This document shows, one piece after another, positions 45,910-57,559 of a DNA stretch of 64,000 bases. Where the stretch lies: NCBI RefSeq assembly GCF_032854445.1, contig NC_088301.1, positions 15,310,281 through 15,374,280 on the forward strand. The letters run 5' to 3'. Numbering within the stretch: position 1 is the first letter of the stretch; each line of letters starts with the position of its first letter. A model generated the notes under the pieces. It saw only the letters and a list, made by a program, of their open reading frames with translations. It made no database searches and was not told where the DNA came from. Both the position numbers and the translations under genes were made by a program. Source of the DNA: Liolophura sinensis. Its lineage: Eukaryota > Mollusca > Polyplacophora > Chitonida > Chitonidae.

Positions 45910-46047
45910 CTTTTTGCCTGCAAGGACAACAAATATTAAGGTCAGGTTTAAAATAACTGGGGAAGCTGGGAAACAATTATTGCTGAATTGATATTTTCTA
46001 TAAAGAACAACAATTATATTGGTTTTAGTGTATTTTGAGATAGACAC

Positions 46048-47800
46048 TGCTCAGCCAGATCTGCATCTATTTTTGTCTATAAATGAAATTCTAATTTTGC
46101 AAATAAACCAAGATTAAAGAAAAAAAAAAATCATTGAAAAATTCCATTCATAACTTTTTTCAAGCCCAACATAATTTGTCACACAAATTAAGCCAAAAAC
46201 AATGTATTAATTTTTAATAATTGGGTTGGAACTAGGCCTGCTATTGGTTTGAAAATAGGCCCCTTAAAAAAATTAAAATAAACTAAATAAGAATCTGCTA
46301 GAAATAGTTATCTAGGTCTAATTTTAAGCCAAATATAGACCCTTAAAATATATATATATATATGTATACATGTATGTATAAACAACTGTCAGTAGGCCTA
46401 CTGATGTGCTGGGATATTGTTTTAATGGCATATTACAGCTTCTGGAGCCCAAATAATTAACCTAATTTAATCAGTTAATTTATTGCACTGGCTCAGAATA
46501 ATTTCACAAAAATAAAATAAAGGCTCCTGCTAAAAATCCTTAGCTAAAACTTTAATGGAGTCATTTCTCCAATAAAAGACAATGAGTATACATGTGGGGT
46601 TTGTTTTGTAAATACAACTGCTCGGCCAATCAAATGACACCAATGGATCACGTGACCGAACGAAGGCAATTTATGTATGATACATGGGTCTAATAATCTG
46701 TAATCATCCACCCCATCAGTAAAAATAATCAATAAAAGTACAGTTTTCTAACATCCTAAGACATTAAGGATGTGGTTTATTGCCATAAATTTGATATGTG
46801 AAGCACATAGAGTAGATATTATCGGGTATCAATGTTGGGGAAATTTACGAATTTTTTAGCCGCCATTAAACCTACTTGATCTAACAAGATATTTGAGAAC
46901 AATAAAAACATGTCATAGATCCATTTATTATTGATGAGACTTCGTCAGTTTGGAGATAAAACATAGAATTAAATGTCCACTTACCTCACGATAGTGTCCA
47001 GAGTCTCAGAAAATGTCTGACGCTGGTTAATTCTGACTAAAAACTTTGGTAGTACCGTAACGAGCAAAATACTGAATGGAATAGAAAAATTAAAAAACGA
47101 GGCTGTAGAAGGGAATCCCCACTACGTCATTATAAGGAATTCCACAAAAAATAACCAATGGAAAGCGGCGCACGACCAGTTTTACTGAAGTACCCGTATG
47201 GGCATTCCCAAAGGTGCCAGCAGAGGCGATCGGAGAAAATGGCTGCCGCTGAGAGCCGGTATTGCAACATGCCTACATTGTGCCCAGGCCAAATGATTTG
47301 ACACAAACTTTACATCTCGCCTTGTGTTTATCTGGATCTTTTTCCAACCACCCGACATATTCACTGTTTTCCAGCCATATTTCGTGGAACAAACAATGGC
47401 CAGGCATGTTTAACATTGTTAGCAAGTTCACATACTACGGCTTCCTCGATTCAAACCAATCCCGTCAGAAAACTTTCCTGAGAACCCGCGCAATTTCCGG
47501 TTTCGGAAACCAGCTTTTTCAATGACTACTTATGATGTGGTTGTGTTTCCGATATTACAATCTGCAACACTCGGCAATTTTCGTGTGAAGGGGCTCAAAT
47601 GGGGTTTCTGAAATATGGTGTCTAACCGTATGATTTTCGTGGATGATTCTTAATTGTTACCTTGTAATATTAATTACTCAGCAATAATTTTTTTCACTGG
47701 TTGCAGTTTATAATTTTTAAAGACTTTTAAAGACCCTGATCTCACTTTTATCAGATTTTAAGGTTTTTAAGGTCCTTAATTAAACACAACGAATATTAGG
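46048..47800. other. 5' region of the unclassified gene and non-coding flank
   Basis: Contains the intron 45918-46984 and the putative 5' exon ending at 46985, plus a short (TA)n at 46350-46372. Upstream of 47050 nothing coding is recognised. Positions 47690-47840 are rich in CTTTTAAAG/CTTAAAG motifs, typical of a dispersed repeat that I cannot name. Confidence 0.45.
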
Positions 47801-47829
47801 GCCTAAAGACTTTTAAGGAAATTAAGGCA

Positions 47830-49388
47830 GCGTACGAACCCTGGTCCAGTGTCTTGCCATGCACATGATAACAAAGATTTTTCTTCACATCTCCAGAATT
47901 TAGGAGGGTCCCCTTTTTTTAGTTTTGTTACACTGGGTTTTATATCTGCAGGCAACCCAAGTCTGTTACTGCGGACAGTGCCACAAGTCCCTATACCACG
48001 GTCCATTAGCCTCATGAACAGATCTGGGGATGTGTAGGGGAGACTGGGGACCGATGGGCCACTTTTAACACATTTGACGAAAATTCCCATGTTCTTTGGA
48101 AGAGCAGGCATAACATTGGTTGTACTTGTTTGAGTATTATTGCTGCTTGCAATGAAGGTCAGTTTGGGTACCTATCTTTAACACTGGCATTCACAGAGGA
48201 GTTTTTATATCATGGTGCTTGGTGACCCATGGGTCCCCGAGGTAGGGGACCTGTGGTCCACCCAACGGGGTCCTTCCCTGTATAGATCTGAAGTCGAGGA
48301 ACGTAACCGGTACTAGATTCTGCAAGCACCCACACTTTTATTCCAAATCGGGTGCGTTTGTTGGCAATGAATTGCCTAAATCCGATACGTCCCTTGAATG
48401 GAATCATTGATTCATCAATGGAGATGTACTCTTCAGGTACGTACACACTTTGGAAACGAGGGAGGAGTAAGTCCAGTAAGGGTCTGACTTTGTATAGTTT
48501 ATCCCTATCAGGGTCATTGTCCTGGGGTGCCTCAGCCTCATTACAAAAGTGCAGGTACCGCCAAATCTGGTTGAATCGGTCTCGTGGCATAACCATGTTG
48601 AATGAGGGTATATCAAAAAACCACTTCTTCTTTTGCCAGTACGCGCCAAGGGTTGGAAGTTTTATTATGCCCAAGGAAATAACAAGAGCAATAAAAACCT
48701 TCATTTCTGTGACAGTTACATTTTCCCATTTGCCTCGATTTTTATTTGGATTTTCTCTGCGTTTAGTCTCAGCATTTAGATTTGTCATATCAACAAGCAA
48801 CTTCCACACCTCCTCAGTAAAAAATTCCTCAAACACGTCTAGATAAGTGGTATTCTCTGGATAGCGTCTCTGTGGGCCTATTCTTTCTGCAAAATTCCTT
48901 GTGACTCTGTCATTTATTTTCTCCTCCCATACAAACAAATTATGTCCATCAGGCACTCTGACAGGGCTTCGTGATCTATCTCTCTGCGTAACAATTCGCC
49001 CACCACGAACCCTGACACCACGACCACGAACCCTGACACCAGGACCACGTTGGCGAGGCCTGGCGCGCCCAGCGCCTCTCCCCCGTTCTGCCGACCTTGC
49101 AGTATGTCTCACAAAATCATTTTCATTATCAGATGAATCAGAGTCACTTACTTCCTGATCAGAAAAACGATCATCATCATCTCTCACATCAGGTCCACTC
49201 ACATTACCGGTACCCTGTAAATCGTCGGGCATAGATGCAGTGTCAACATCTAAATCACCGTCCAAATCGGAATCCACAGTATCATCCCCATCGTCTAAAT
49301 CAATATCTGTGTCACTGAGATCGTCCAACATCCGTAGAACTTCCTCTATGTTGTCTATTCCTCGAATTCTATGCGTGTTCTTTGACAT
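47830..49388 (-). pseudogene. piggyBac transposase 3, deleted and carrying a MITE-like insert
   Basis: ATG 49388 opens an acidic, then Arg/Gly-rich N-terminus (GRGAGRARPRQRG). The piggyBac core follows through ISIDESMIPFKGRIG (Asp 1) to LQIYTGKDPVGWTTG. A 206-bp insert (48037-48242) follows, and homology resumes at YTSPDLFMRLMDRGIG and GTVRSNRLGLPADIK. The 40-50 residues expected between these blocks, which carry the second catalytic Asp, are missing. Homology stops near 47840 before the third Asp. Certainly non-functional. Confidence 0.9.
48037..48242. mobile_element. 206-bp MITE-like insert
   Basis: Flanked by TA at 48035-48036 and 48243-48244. Ends are imperfect inverted repeats: GGGGACCGATGGGCCAC near the left end and GTGACCCATGGGTCCCC near the right. 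The motif resembles the termini of the pogo-like element at 53036-63250 (GGGGCARGATGGG), suggesting a non-autonomous relative. Confidence 0.65.
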
Positions 49389-49608
49389 TTTTCACTCTGG
49401 TCAGAAATCGCTACCGGTATTACAGCAACAACGTGCTCCCCACGAGGCCTGCAGGATTCACGACATAAGCAAGCGCATGCGCACATGTGGCCGAAACACG
49501 TGGCCGAAGTATCGAGAATTGGGCCCTGGGTGTTACCATATATTATTAGACAGCCAAACTGAGCGATTCAATGCGCTATAACAGGTTAGTATGGGCAACG
49601 CGGAAGAA

Positions 49609-50110
49609 TTAGGACGGGGAATTCCCGATGCGCGAAATTTCGCGTATCCGTAATGAGGAGGCTAGGGCCACATAGGCTCTCATTTCAGATTCACTTGTGT
49701 CATGCCACTTGTGATAACGAGACCTCACTGGAAAATCATCTGTACCGTCTAAATACTGCATGGCATATATATTTGTTTGTTCTGCAAAAGTTTTGAATAG
49801 AGGCTTGGGGAAAAACTCATAGAAATAGTCAACTGGTTTCTTGTCTGTCATGTCCTTCTTTAGGCATGGATAGGACTTGCCTGTATCAAATTCGGGGCAC
49901 CAATCCAAAGAAAAAACATCACCCGTGATAGATTCCCACTCAAGCTGAGTCAGTTGTTGTCTCGTGTAATGCTGTTGGTGGTGAAGACCACGCCCCCTCG
50001 CATCACCACCTGGCTGGGGTACATGCCTTTCGTTGTCAATATTTCCATTCGTGGAAGCCGGTTCGTCATCAGAATTGTCAACAACAACATCGTCCACAAC
50101 TGCATCGAGA
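49609..50110 (-). pseudogene. piggyBac transposase 4, N-terminal fragment
   Basis: Acidic DDVVVDNSDDEP, then KKPVDYFYEFFPKPLF, KTFAEQTNIYAMQYLDG and SESEMRAYVALASSLRI, typical of the region ahead of the DDD core. No core follows; homology ends at about 49630. Its 5' end is joined directly, in a shifted frame, to the pogo-like gene at 50110-51350. Confidence 0.82.
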
Positions 50111-51350
50111 CAACTGAGTCATCCACTGCTGTTCTGTCTACATCGCTGACTGCCGAATCTGAAGTTTCTGGCAAACGAGACAGAACTTTTTGTCGGTCAA
50201 GAGGGAAGATTCCACATTTCGCGAATCCGGATTTCAGGTTGTCTGGTGTGTTTGTACTTAGCTGGTCCATTAGCTCCATCAGAAGGCGAGGAAACGTATC
50301 CTTGGGGATTGATGACTGTGTTGCACCCTTCTTCTTCCATCTTGCTAGGATAGGCCTCCATGCCATTTTCATCGGGCGGAAAAAGCACACATCTAGTGGC
50401 TGACACAGGTGAGTGGAGTTTGCAGGGAGAAAAACAAAAGCAATATCATTTTTCTCACACTCCTGGATAACATCTATTGTGAGATGAGAGCTTAAGTTAT
50501 CTCCAATAAGGATTTTACGCCCTGGAAGCCTTCTAAAGTATGGCAGGGCAATGGTATAAAACAAATCAGAAAAACAGTATGAGTCAAACCATCCCGATTT
50601 GCTCCGGTTATATCTTGTACCTTCGAGCCCTCCCTGTGTCCACGTGTCATACATGTTCAGAGACTTGTACACAACGTAGGGTGGCAGTAAACATCCACTT
50701 GCAGTTCCAGCAAACATCAACGAAATTGAAGATTTTGATTGGTTCATAATCCTCTCTGGATATTTGCTTCCTCTCTTAGTGAGAACTTTTGCTCTGCCTG
50801 GGTCGTCAGACAAGTTGGTCTCATCATAATTTAGAATGTTGTCAGGTGGGACACCATCAACTGATTCAGCCAAATTATCAAAGTAATCATTCAGAATCTC
50901 CTGAGACACAGCTGCTCTGGATCTTTTTATGTTCTGACAAATCCTCTGTGTTAATTCCCCTCTGTGTCTCTTAAGGAAGGAGGCTGCCCATTCTTTGCCA
51001 GGTAGGTTATCTTTAAATTTTGAGATCACCAGCCCACGTCTATCCAGGTAACTTTTAATAATAACTCGCAGGTCGAAGGCGTCTAAAGAAAACCCCCAGT
51101 TAGCACAAGTTGTAATCCTGTTGACAATATGGTCCTCAAGGGCGACATCGAGTACCGTTTGTCCACCATGTGATTTTGTTTCTGGATGCAGTTTGTGTCG
51201 ATTGATGACACTTTTCGGGATCCCAAATTGTTCAGAAGCCTTTCTGTTGGACATGCCTCGGTTCACTGCAGCAACAGCCTGTCTTATTTTGTCCTCATCA
51301 TGTTTCTTGTATGATTTTGCACCCGGTTTTGGTTTGTATGTCCGCGGCAT
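50110..51350 (-). pseudogene. pogo/Tigger-like transposase 1
   Basis: ATG 51350 (MPRTYKPKPGAKSYKK). The order is a psq-type HTH (RGMSNRKASEQFGIPKSVIN), a CENP-B-type HTH (GKEWAASFLKRHRGELTQR) and a DDE_1 core with ILNYDETNL, ILIGDNLSSHL and HLCQPLDVCFF (all three Asp). It ends at GIFPLDRQKVLSRLPE and then runs out of frame into piggyBac fragment 4. Right-end repeats GTCCCTATTCACC lie at 51356, 51731 and 51749. No matching left end is visible, so the element is truncated on that side. Confidence 0.88.
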
Positions 51351-51355
51351 CTTCT

Positions 51356-51765
51356 GTCCCTATTCACCCCGGAACGATCATCTAATTATCTGAAATAAAT
51401 GAAATTGGCTCCGGAAAATCTAAATTTAATTTTACTTAAAAACCTTTTCTACCACAGCCACACGAGGTTCTTGGCTGTACTTCACAGGCTTCTAAGACAA
51501 TTTGATCTATTGGGTGAAGATGACCAGCCAAAGTTTTGACCACAACAATTTTTTGACGATTTCGATGACAATCGCCTTCTGTCCTCAATAATGCAGAGTT
51601 TTTATCCGCCCCCCTGTGTGATATCATGGAGTAAGAGCTGTCCACCTACTCTGTCAACCTGAAACATAAAATCATTTACAGAAGTTATTATGTTAGCTAG
51701 TGATCCACTTAAAAAACTTTCCTGGTTTTCGTCCCTATTCACCACGGTGTCCCTATTCACCCCAG
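51356..51765. repeat. Terminal-type repeats of pogo-like element 1
   Basis: Three copies of GTCCCTATTCACC(C/A)C at 51356-51370, 51731-51744 and 51749-51763. The outermost is followed by AGTTTA. They are placed upstream of the transposase ATG as expected for a TIR and subterminal repeats. Confidence 0.65.
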
Positions 51766-51899
51766 TTTACGGTAATAATCGAAGTGTCCAATTAAACATT
51801 AAGGCCAATTGAAAACCAATGACATACCGTGCATGTCCAAAATAAAGTTGCCGGGAAGACATACAAGTGTAACACGTGCATCTAGCTAATGCATCAAAT

Positions 51900-53033
51900 C
51901 TATAGTCTCTCCGTTTGGATTGAGGCTTGGCGCGAGAGAGGAGTTGGAGACGTTTTTACATATTCTGTTAACTCAGGAGAACCAAGACTTGGCCTACCAA
52001 CCTTCCCACGAGGCTCAGAATAGCCGCCAATCAGAACCTCAACAACAGAGATAATGAAGTCACAATGCGTCTTCTGTTTGTTTAAAGGAGTGGGGTCATT
52101 TGGATTGTTCTTGTAACAAATGTATGCATTTGTCAGAGTTCTGTCAATCAGATGGAACACTACTTTACGCCAACACTTCACTGTACCCAGTTCTGGAGCA
52201 TAGTGGTCTGTCATCTGATCTGATATATCGACTCCTCCCATGCCGGCGTTGTACTCAGTCACAATTTCCGGAATTTGTTTTACAACATTCCTTCTTGTAG
52301 TTTTATTCACAGAAGTTGCTGAAGAACTAGTGGATATCAGTCTAACTTGCTTTCTGTCCCCCCAACTGATAGCTAAGACCTGTCCTTTTCTCATGGCAGT
52401 AACATCACCCTTTTTGTTGTTTTTTTTCTTCACCTGAGCAGGTAGATTACGGCGATCACAACGAACTGTTCCCGTCACATAGACCCCCTTTTTCAGCATC
52501 TGTTCAGCCAGCGGAATGCTGGTGTAATAGTTGTCTACCACTAAAAGATGGTTTTTATTCTCATGTGGAGCCATAAGTTTGGCACATACATCATAAGGTT
52601 GTCCGTACTGGCTTTTTTTGGTCCCTGCTTGGTGGTACATCGTCTGATGCAGGTAACCGGTCAAAGAATCACATAGATTGTATTCTTTAGGTCCCCACTG
52701 GTGGTGTTTCTTTATTCTGATATAATTTACCAGGTCATGCCGCCCTTTGAAGCCCACAATAGACTCATCAATCGACACCATGCGATTTAGCTGAAATTCG
52801 CGGGCCCATGCTGCGTTGAAGTGGTCTAGAACTTGGCGAAATTTATACTGTGGGTCATAGTTCTGTGTACCGTGTTTCGGTTCCAGGGCACTGTCTGATG
52901 CATGGTAAAACCGCAGTATCAGTTTGAATGTGTTGAGTTTCATCACCCTTCTGAATACCGGAGTGTAATGAGAATAGTCTGAGCTATTCCAGTATTGCTC
53001 AATAGAATGTTTACGAATGAACCCCATGTTGAG
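51900..53033 (-). pseudogene. piggyBac transposase 5, C-terminal two-thirds
   Basis: Begins at the inner edge of the pogo-like insertion with LNMGFIRKHSIEQYW. Contains MVSIDESIVGFKGRHD (Asp 1), LLVVDNYYTSIPLAEQ (Asp 2) and YNAGMGGVDISDQM (Asp 3), ending SRQASIQTERL without an obvious Cys-rich domain. The N-terminal third is at 63253-63838. With the insertion removed the two halves join in frame as ...AFIGLV-LNMGF..., giving about 573 codons. Confidence 0.93.
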
Positions 53034-53459
53034 TAGGGAAAGGTGGGGCAAGATGGGCCACATTTTTTTTAAAAGCTGTTTATTTCAACACAAAAGTAGG
53101 TACACACCAGTGCTTATGGATTTGTACAGATTTCGTACGACTACGCTATCAAACACAATCATGACTCATTGGCAGGGTTTCTTTGGAACAACAGTCATTC
53201 TTAAACAATTATGCGTGTCCCATCGTGCCCCACATATTTGGGGGCACGATGGGCAAGCAATGGACATTGTAATTTTCCTGACACCTGAGACACTAAATAT
53301 GACAAAACTGTAGGGGTACGGGAGAATTACATAATTTCCAAAAATATTCCTTGTCCATAAAGATCAGACAACAGTTCAAGGACTTTCTTTTTAGACCTGA
53401 ACATCGTTCGTGTACAAGTCCAACTATTCCAGCAACTTGTAAGTCAAGTAATTGCTAAT

Positions 53460-53511
53460 CTTGATCATGATCAGAACACAAATCACAAATAAAATCATCT
53501 TTACCGCTCTC
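53460..53511 (-). pseudogene. pogo/Tigger-like transposase 2, last codons after the LINE
   Basis: The minus strand reads ESGKDDFICDLCSDHDQD and then TAG. It restores the missing C-x2-C of the PHD-type finger when the LINE and one 14-bp duplication are removed. Confidence 0.85.
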
Positions 53512-54962
53512 GTGCTTTTAGAACCTCACCAGTAGAAAGTTTATACGTGGAGGCAAATGAACCTTCTTTATATCACCGACGTATTAAACTTAGCCTTCAA
53601 TATAGTACAAAGCTTAAAGCTCATCCAACAAACCCTGCCTACGACTGTGTTTTCAATCCATTATATGTAGACAAATATACTAAATGTCCTAACAAGATCC
53701 CTTCGTTCGGTATTCGTATACAGGACCATATTGTGGGAGCTAACATCAAGCTGGAGGATATAGCTCCGGTGTCTTTTCCGGAGTCTCCTCCATGGCTTCT
53801 CCCACAACCTAAACTAATATTTGATCTACGTAAATATAATAAATCAAATATAAATCCTCTTATAATTCAGCAAGGTTTTGCTGAAATTAAAGCTAATTAT
53901 ACGGATTATCAATTTATATATACTGACGGGTCGAAGGATGGGGACAGGGTTGCGACTGCGGCTGTCTTAGAGCAGCGGGTCTCTTCCTTTCGTCTTCCAT
54001 CCTCTTCTTCAATCTTCTCTGCCGAGGCCAGAGCTATACTCCTGGCCTTATCATATGTTTCTTCTGGGTGTGCCCAGAGGGCAATGATATGCACGGACTC
54101 GTTGTCTTGCTTATTGGCAATACAGAATAATAAATTTAAAAATCCCTTGATCCTTCAAATTTTAGCTATACATAGGAAATTAATTAGAAGAGGTAAAGAT
54201 ATTATATTCTGCTGGATACCAAGTCATATTGGTATCCATGGAAACACAGTCGCAGACAGGGAGGCGAAAGCTGCCCTAAATAAACCCATATCTAAGATAA
54301 AAATCCCTTTATACTGACATGAAGTCCAATATTCTTAAATATATTCGTGGCCTTTGGCAGGGTGAATGGAACTTGCAGGTCCATAATAAACTACATGCCA
54401 TTCATCCGGTCATTGGCTATAATTCATATACACTTGATATGTCTCGTAGAGACCAAGTCGTTTTAACCAGATGCCGTATTGGACATTCTCATCTGACACA
54501 CAATTTCATCTTGGATGGGAGCAGTGCTCCCGAGTGTGTTGGATGTGATGCTCCATATGACATCAAACATATTCTGGTTGACTGTGTAGACTTTGCCCAT
54601 GTTCGGCAGAGATTCTACACGGTCAACTCTATCTATGATTTATTTGACAGCATCGCTGGCGATGTTGTCATTAATTATTTGAAGGCCATTGGTCTATATC
54701 ATAAAATATAAATTTTAATTGTCAAATATCTATAGATAAACAGTTATATATATTTTAATACATGTACTATAACCCTGGTTTTCGAGTTTTAAATCTTATT
54801 TTTCTTTTATTCGATTTTAATCACGTCTGTACTTTTTGTTTTACTTTTGGTGTTCATATTATCAGATCGAAAACCTTAACCGTCTCTTGCTTTCACCTTG
54901 TTCTCGCCACGATATGGCTGAAATATTGCCGATGTGGCGTTAAGCCATAATCATTCATTCAT
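53512..54962 (+). mobile_element. 5'-truncated LINE, copy 3
   Basis: Starts inside the region equivalent to 37643 of copy 1 (GCTTTTAGAACCTCACC) and ends with AATATTGCCGATGTGGCGTT plus (CATT)n. Flanked by TCTTTACCGCTCTC at 53498-53511 and 54963-54976. Same family as copies 1 and 2. Confidence 0.95.
53515..54711 (+). pseudogene. LINE copy 3 ORF2 remnant (RNase H and C-terminus)
   Basis: Keeps the RNase H domain (YTDGSKDG, FSAEARAILLAL, ICTDSLSC, CWIPSHIGIHGN) and the terminal Cys/His motif. One extra T in a CCCTTT run near 54308 shifts the frame, so the final 130 codons are in a different frame. RT and endonuclease are absent through truncation. Confidence 0.93.
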
Positions 54963-54976
54963 TCTTTACCGCTCTC

Positions 54977-56764
54977 TAAATCAGCACAACGTTCGTGACA
55001 CCATTCCTTACAAGAGGAACATTGAATCCAGTCTTCCGTGATTGGCTCTACGTACTGTTCTGAACAAAATATGCACTCATATTTGGAAGTAGTGTTCTGT
55101 GCAGATTTTCCCCCACTCATGTCGCTTTTTGACTGATTTTTCCCTCCTGTTTTCTTTTTCCCACCCTGGTTAGCTGTCTTTTGATTTCCTTTACGGCCTT
55201 TTGACTTTTTGTTCTCCAACTGTTGAAGAAGCCTCGCTTTGTACGGACTGCTCGTCAGTTCCTCTGCTTTTCCTGCCGCACGTTTACGTGCGTTATTGCT
55301 TCTTTCCACTCGAGGAATTGGTGAAATATCTTCTATGGATACAGTTGTACTGGATCCTGAAGATGTGCCTTCATCCGAAGATGAAGCTTCTGGGAAAGGC
55401 GCTTGGATTGGTGGATCATTATCCTCATCAGCCTTGGAGGTCCCAGGCACAGGTTCGAAGTCATGGGCTGGAGTCAAGGTATCGTGGCCAGTGGCAAGCG
55501 TCGTGTTTCCGCTGTCAACTGTTTCGTGAAGTCCCTCACAGTTTTCCACGCTCCGTTCTGTGAGCTCAGCTGGGGCATAATCAGTTTCATCAAATATATC
55601 TGGGTTGAAAGGGTAGATACCAGTGCACTGAAATCCCTTGATCCCCTTCTCAACTGAGGCACAACGAGGGTACGCTTGTCCCACGAGTTCAGCAATATCA
55701 TATTGTGTGATACGTTTGCCTGGATGATTGACCATAAACTTGTGACATTCTTGTTCATAAGCAGTTTTCAAGGGACCGTAAAACGTCCTGTCCAGCGGTT
55801 GTGTTTTATGGCTAGTGTGTGGCGGGATTGTTATCATGACAACCCCGTTCTCTCTTGCTTTCTTAATCGCCTCGATGGAGCAGTGGCTCACGTGGTTGTC
55901 CAAAATGAGCAACACTTTGTCTTCGGTAGAGCTTTTCGTGTGATCAATAAAATGATCCAGCCACTTAGGGAATAAGTCAGTATTCATCCACCCACTGTCA
56001 GAGCAGAGCCCTATTGCACCAACCGGAGCATTCCGCATTAGTTGTGCATTCATGTTCTTGCGCGCAAAGATAAATACTGGAGGAATGAACGATCCAGCGG
56101 CATTCATTGCGCATACGAGGGTTGTTGTTTGACCTTTCTCCGCAGAAGTGATTTGTCCCACCTGTTTGACACCCTTCTTGGCAATAACCTTTGATGTGCG
56201 GTTTGGGACGGTGCTCATTCCAGTTTCGTCCACATTGTAGATACGCTGTGGTTCAAAGTGATGTTCCTCCATGGCCTTTCTGACTAGTTCATAAAACTTC
56301 ATTGTCTGAACCTTATTAAATCCAGTGATACGACTGAGGCTTGTTTTTTCTGGGGTACAAAAAGACAACTCTGGGTGTCGACTCATAAAGTGTCTCAGCC
56401 AATCCGCTCCAGCCTTTTTCTTGTCATTTGGAAAAGGATGTTTAATTTTGTTTCTTTCAGCAAACTCAAAAGCAAGAGAGCGGAGGTCATCCCCAGTTAG
56501 GCCATACATCAACCCTTGGAGTTTCAGTGCATGGTTTACTAACTCGTCTTCCATCTCTTTACTGAAAACAGTGGTAAAGGCACCTCTCTTCCCGCTTTCA
56601 ACATTTCCCTTCAGAAAGCGCTGCAGCGTCGACTTGGGAATATTGTATTTTATTGCAGCTTCTCGAACAGATACACTCCCAAACTTAACATAGTCGGCGG
56701 CTCTGTCTAGGTTTTCTTTGCTCCACTTAAACCTGTCACTCTTTCTTTTGTAATTTCGGACCAT
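54977..56764 (-). pseudogene. pogo/Tigger-like transposase 2 with C-terminal PHD-type finger, split by a LINE
   Basis: ATG 56764 (MVRNYKRKSDRFKW). Order: HTH_psq (GSVSVREAAIKYNIPKSTLQ), a CENP-B-type HTH (GADWLRHFMSRHPEL) and a DDE_1 core with IYNVDETGMS, LLILDNHVSHCS and TQPLDRTFYG (all three Asp). A Lys-rich linker follows, then a PHD-type finger CIFC...WIQCSSCKEWCHERC. The last Cys pair (FICDLCSDHDQD, then stop) lies beyond the LINE at 53511-53460, so the insertion separates the final zinc ligands. Otherwise the coding sequence looks intact. Confidence 0.92.
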
Positions 56765-57559
56765 TCTGAAAAAGTAACCATAAACAAGAATAAATTGGCA
56801 GCATCAGCTTTATATTCAGAAAACATAATTACATGGGTTCAGATCCCAAGAGACACTCTTAACTTAAAATTTAATTAGCTTGAATAGTTATGGTCATGTT
56901 GTTATTTGTGGCCATGTTATTACATGATGGGGCAGGATGGGACAGCGACCCATCCTGCCCCCCCGTGGGGTTTCCGGGGTGATAAGAATAGGACCTCAGC
57001 CCTCTAGGTAAGCTTGTCGTAAAAGTCGACTAACCTAGAGCTCTCCTGTGTGAGCCCGGTGAATATAATAGGCTCACATCTTCTCGGTTGTGTGAGAGGC
57101 AACCGGGGAGCGACCTGTTTGCCGTGGGTTGCGACCCGTAATCTCCGAGGACGGGATCCTGGTGGCTGAGGGTGGGTTGGTCTTGCGAGATCCTCGCGCC
57201 CAACACTCCGCTTTGGCCCTTACTTGGAGTGAGACGGGAGGTCGGATGGGCCCGGTCCGATCAATCGGCTTGGTCATGTCTTGCCTTTGCGTTGTCCCAG
57301 AATTTCTCCATAACACTATTCCTTCAAGAAAATGTTATTTCTGAAACTTCGTTTGCGGGACTACGTTTTGAGGCGGTGGCTCATGGGTCAATCGAGTAGA
57401 TTGAATTTAACCTGTTGGTATAAATCAATCTGTTCGAGTATACCTCATATGGAATCCTTGGTGTCTTTCCTGCTGGGTATTCCCAGGTTCAGGCATCGCC
57501 CTTGTTGGTACTCCGTGGTGGGTGGGGAACATATGGGGTGAAATTTATATATATATGCC

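Larger units (their letters stand above)
31351..46985 (-). pseudogene. Unclassified transposase-like gene interrupted by two piggyBac elements
   Basis: A long minus-strand gene in three open segments: 45909-44000, 41351-40356 and about 32166-31351. A likely 5' non-coding exon ends at 46985 (GAG|GTAAGT). Its intron ends TTGTCCTTGCAG just before ATG 45909 (MPPKKKRRGG). The protein starts basic and Ser/Pro-rich, then has a long Lys-rich coiled coil. The core contains LGFDATTQEETHVNS and later MTDRCASNHAAI, NCHLHPLDSIAS and PRYRGNRLHVLFH. The two Asp-bearing strands recall an RNase H-like transposase, an inference only. The end carries CFCNS...CDCYS Cys pairs and a YLGRVMKTDG/YDWPRRDD module. I cannot name the family. 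Reading from 44001 into 41351 across the removed piggyBac keeps frame. The splice linking 40356 to the last segment is unresolved. Confidence 0.6.
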
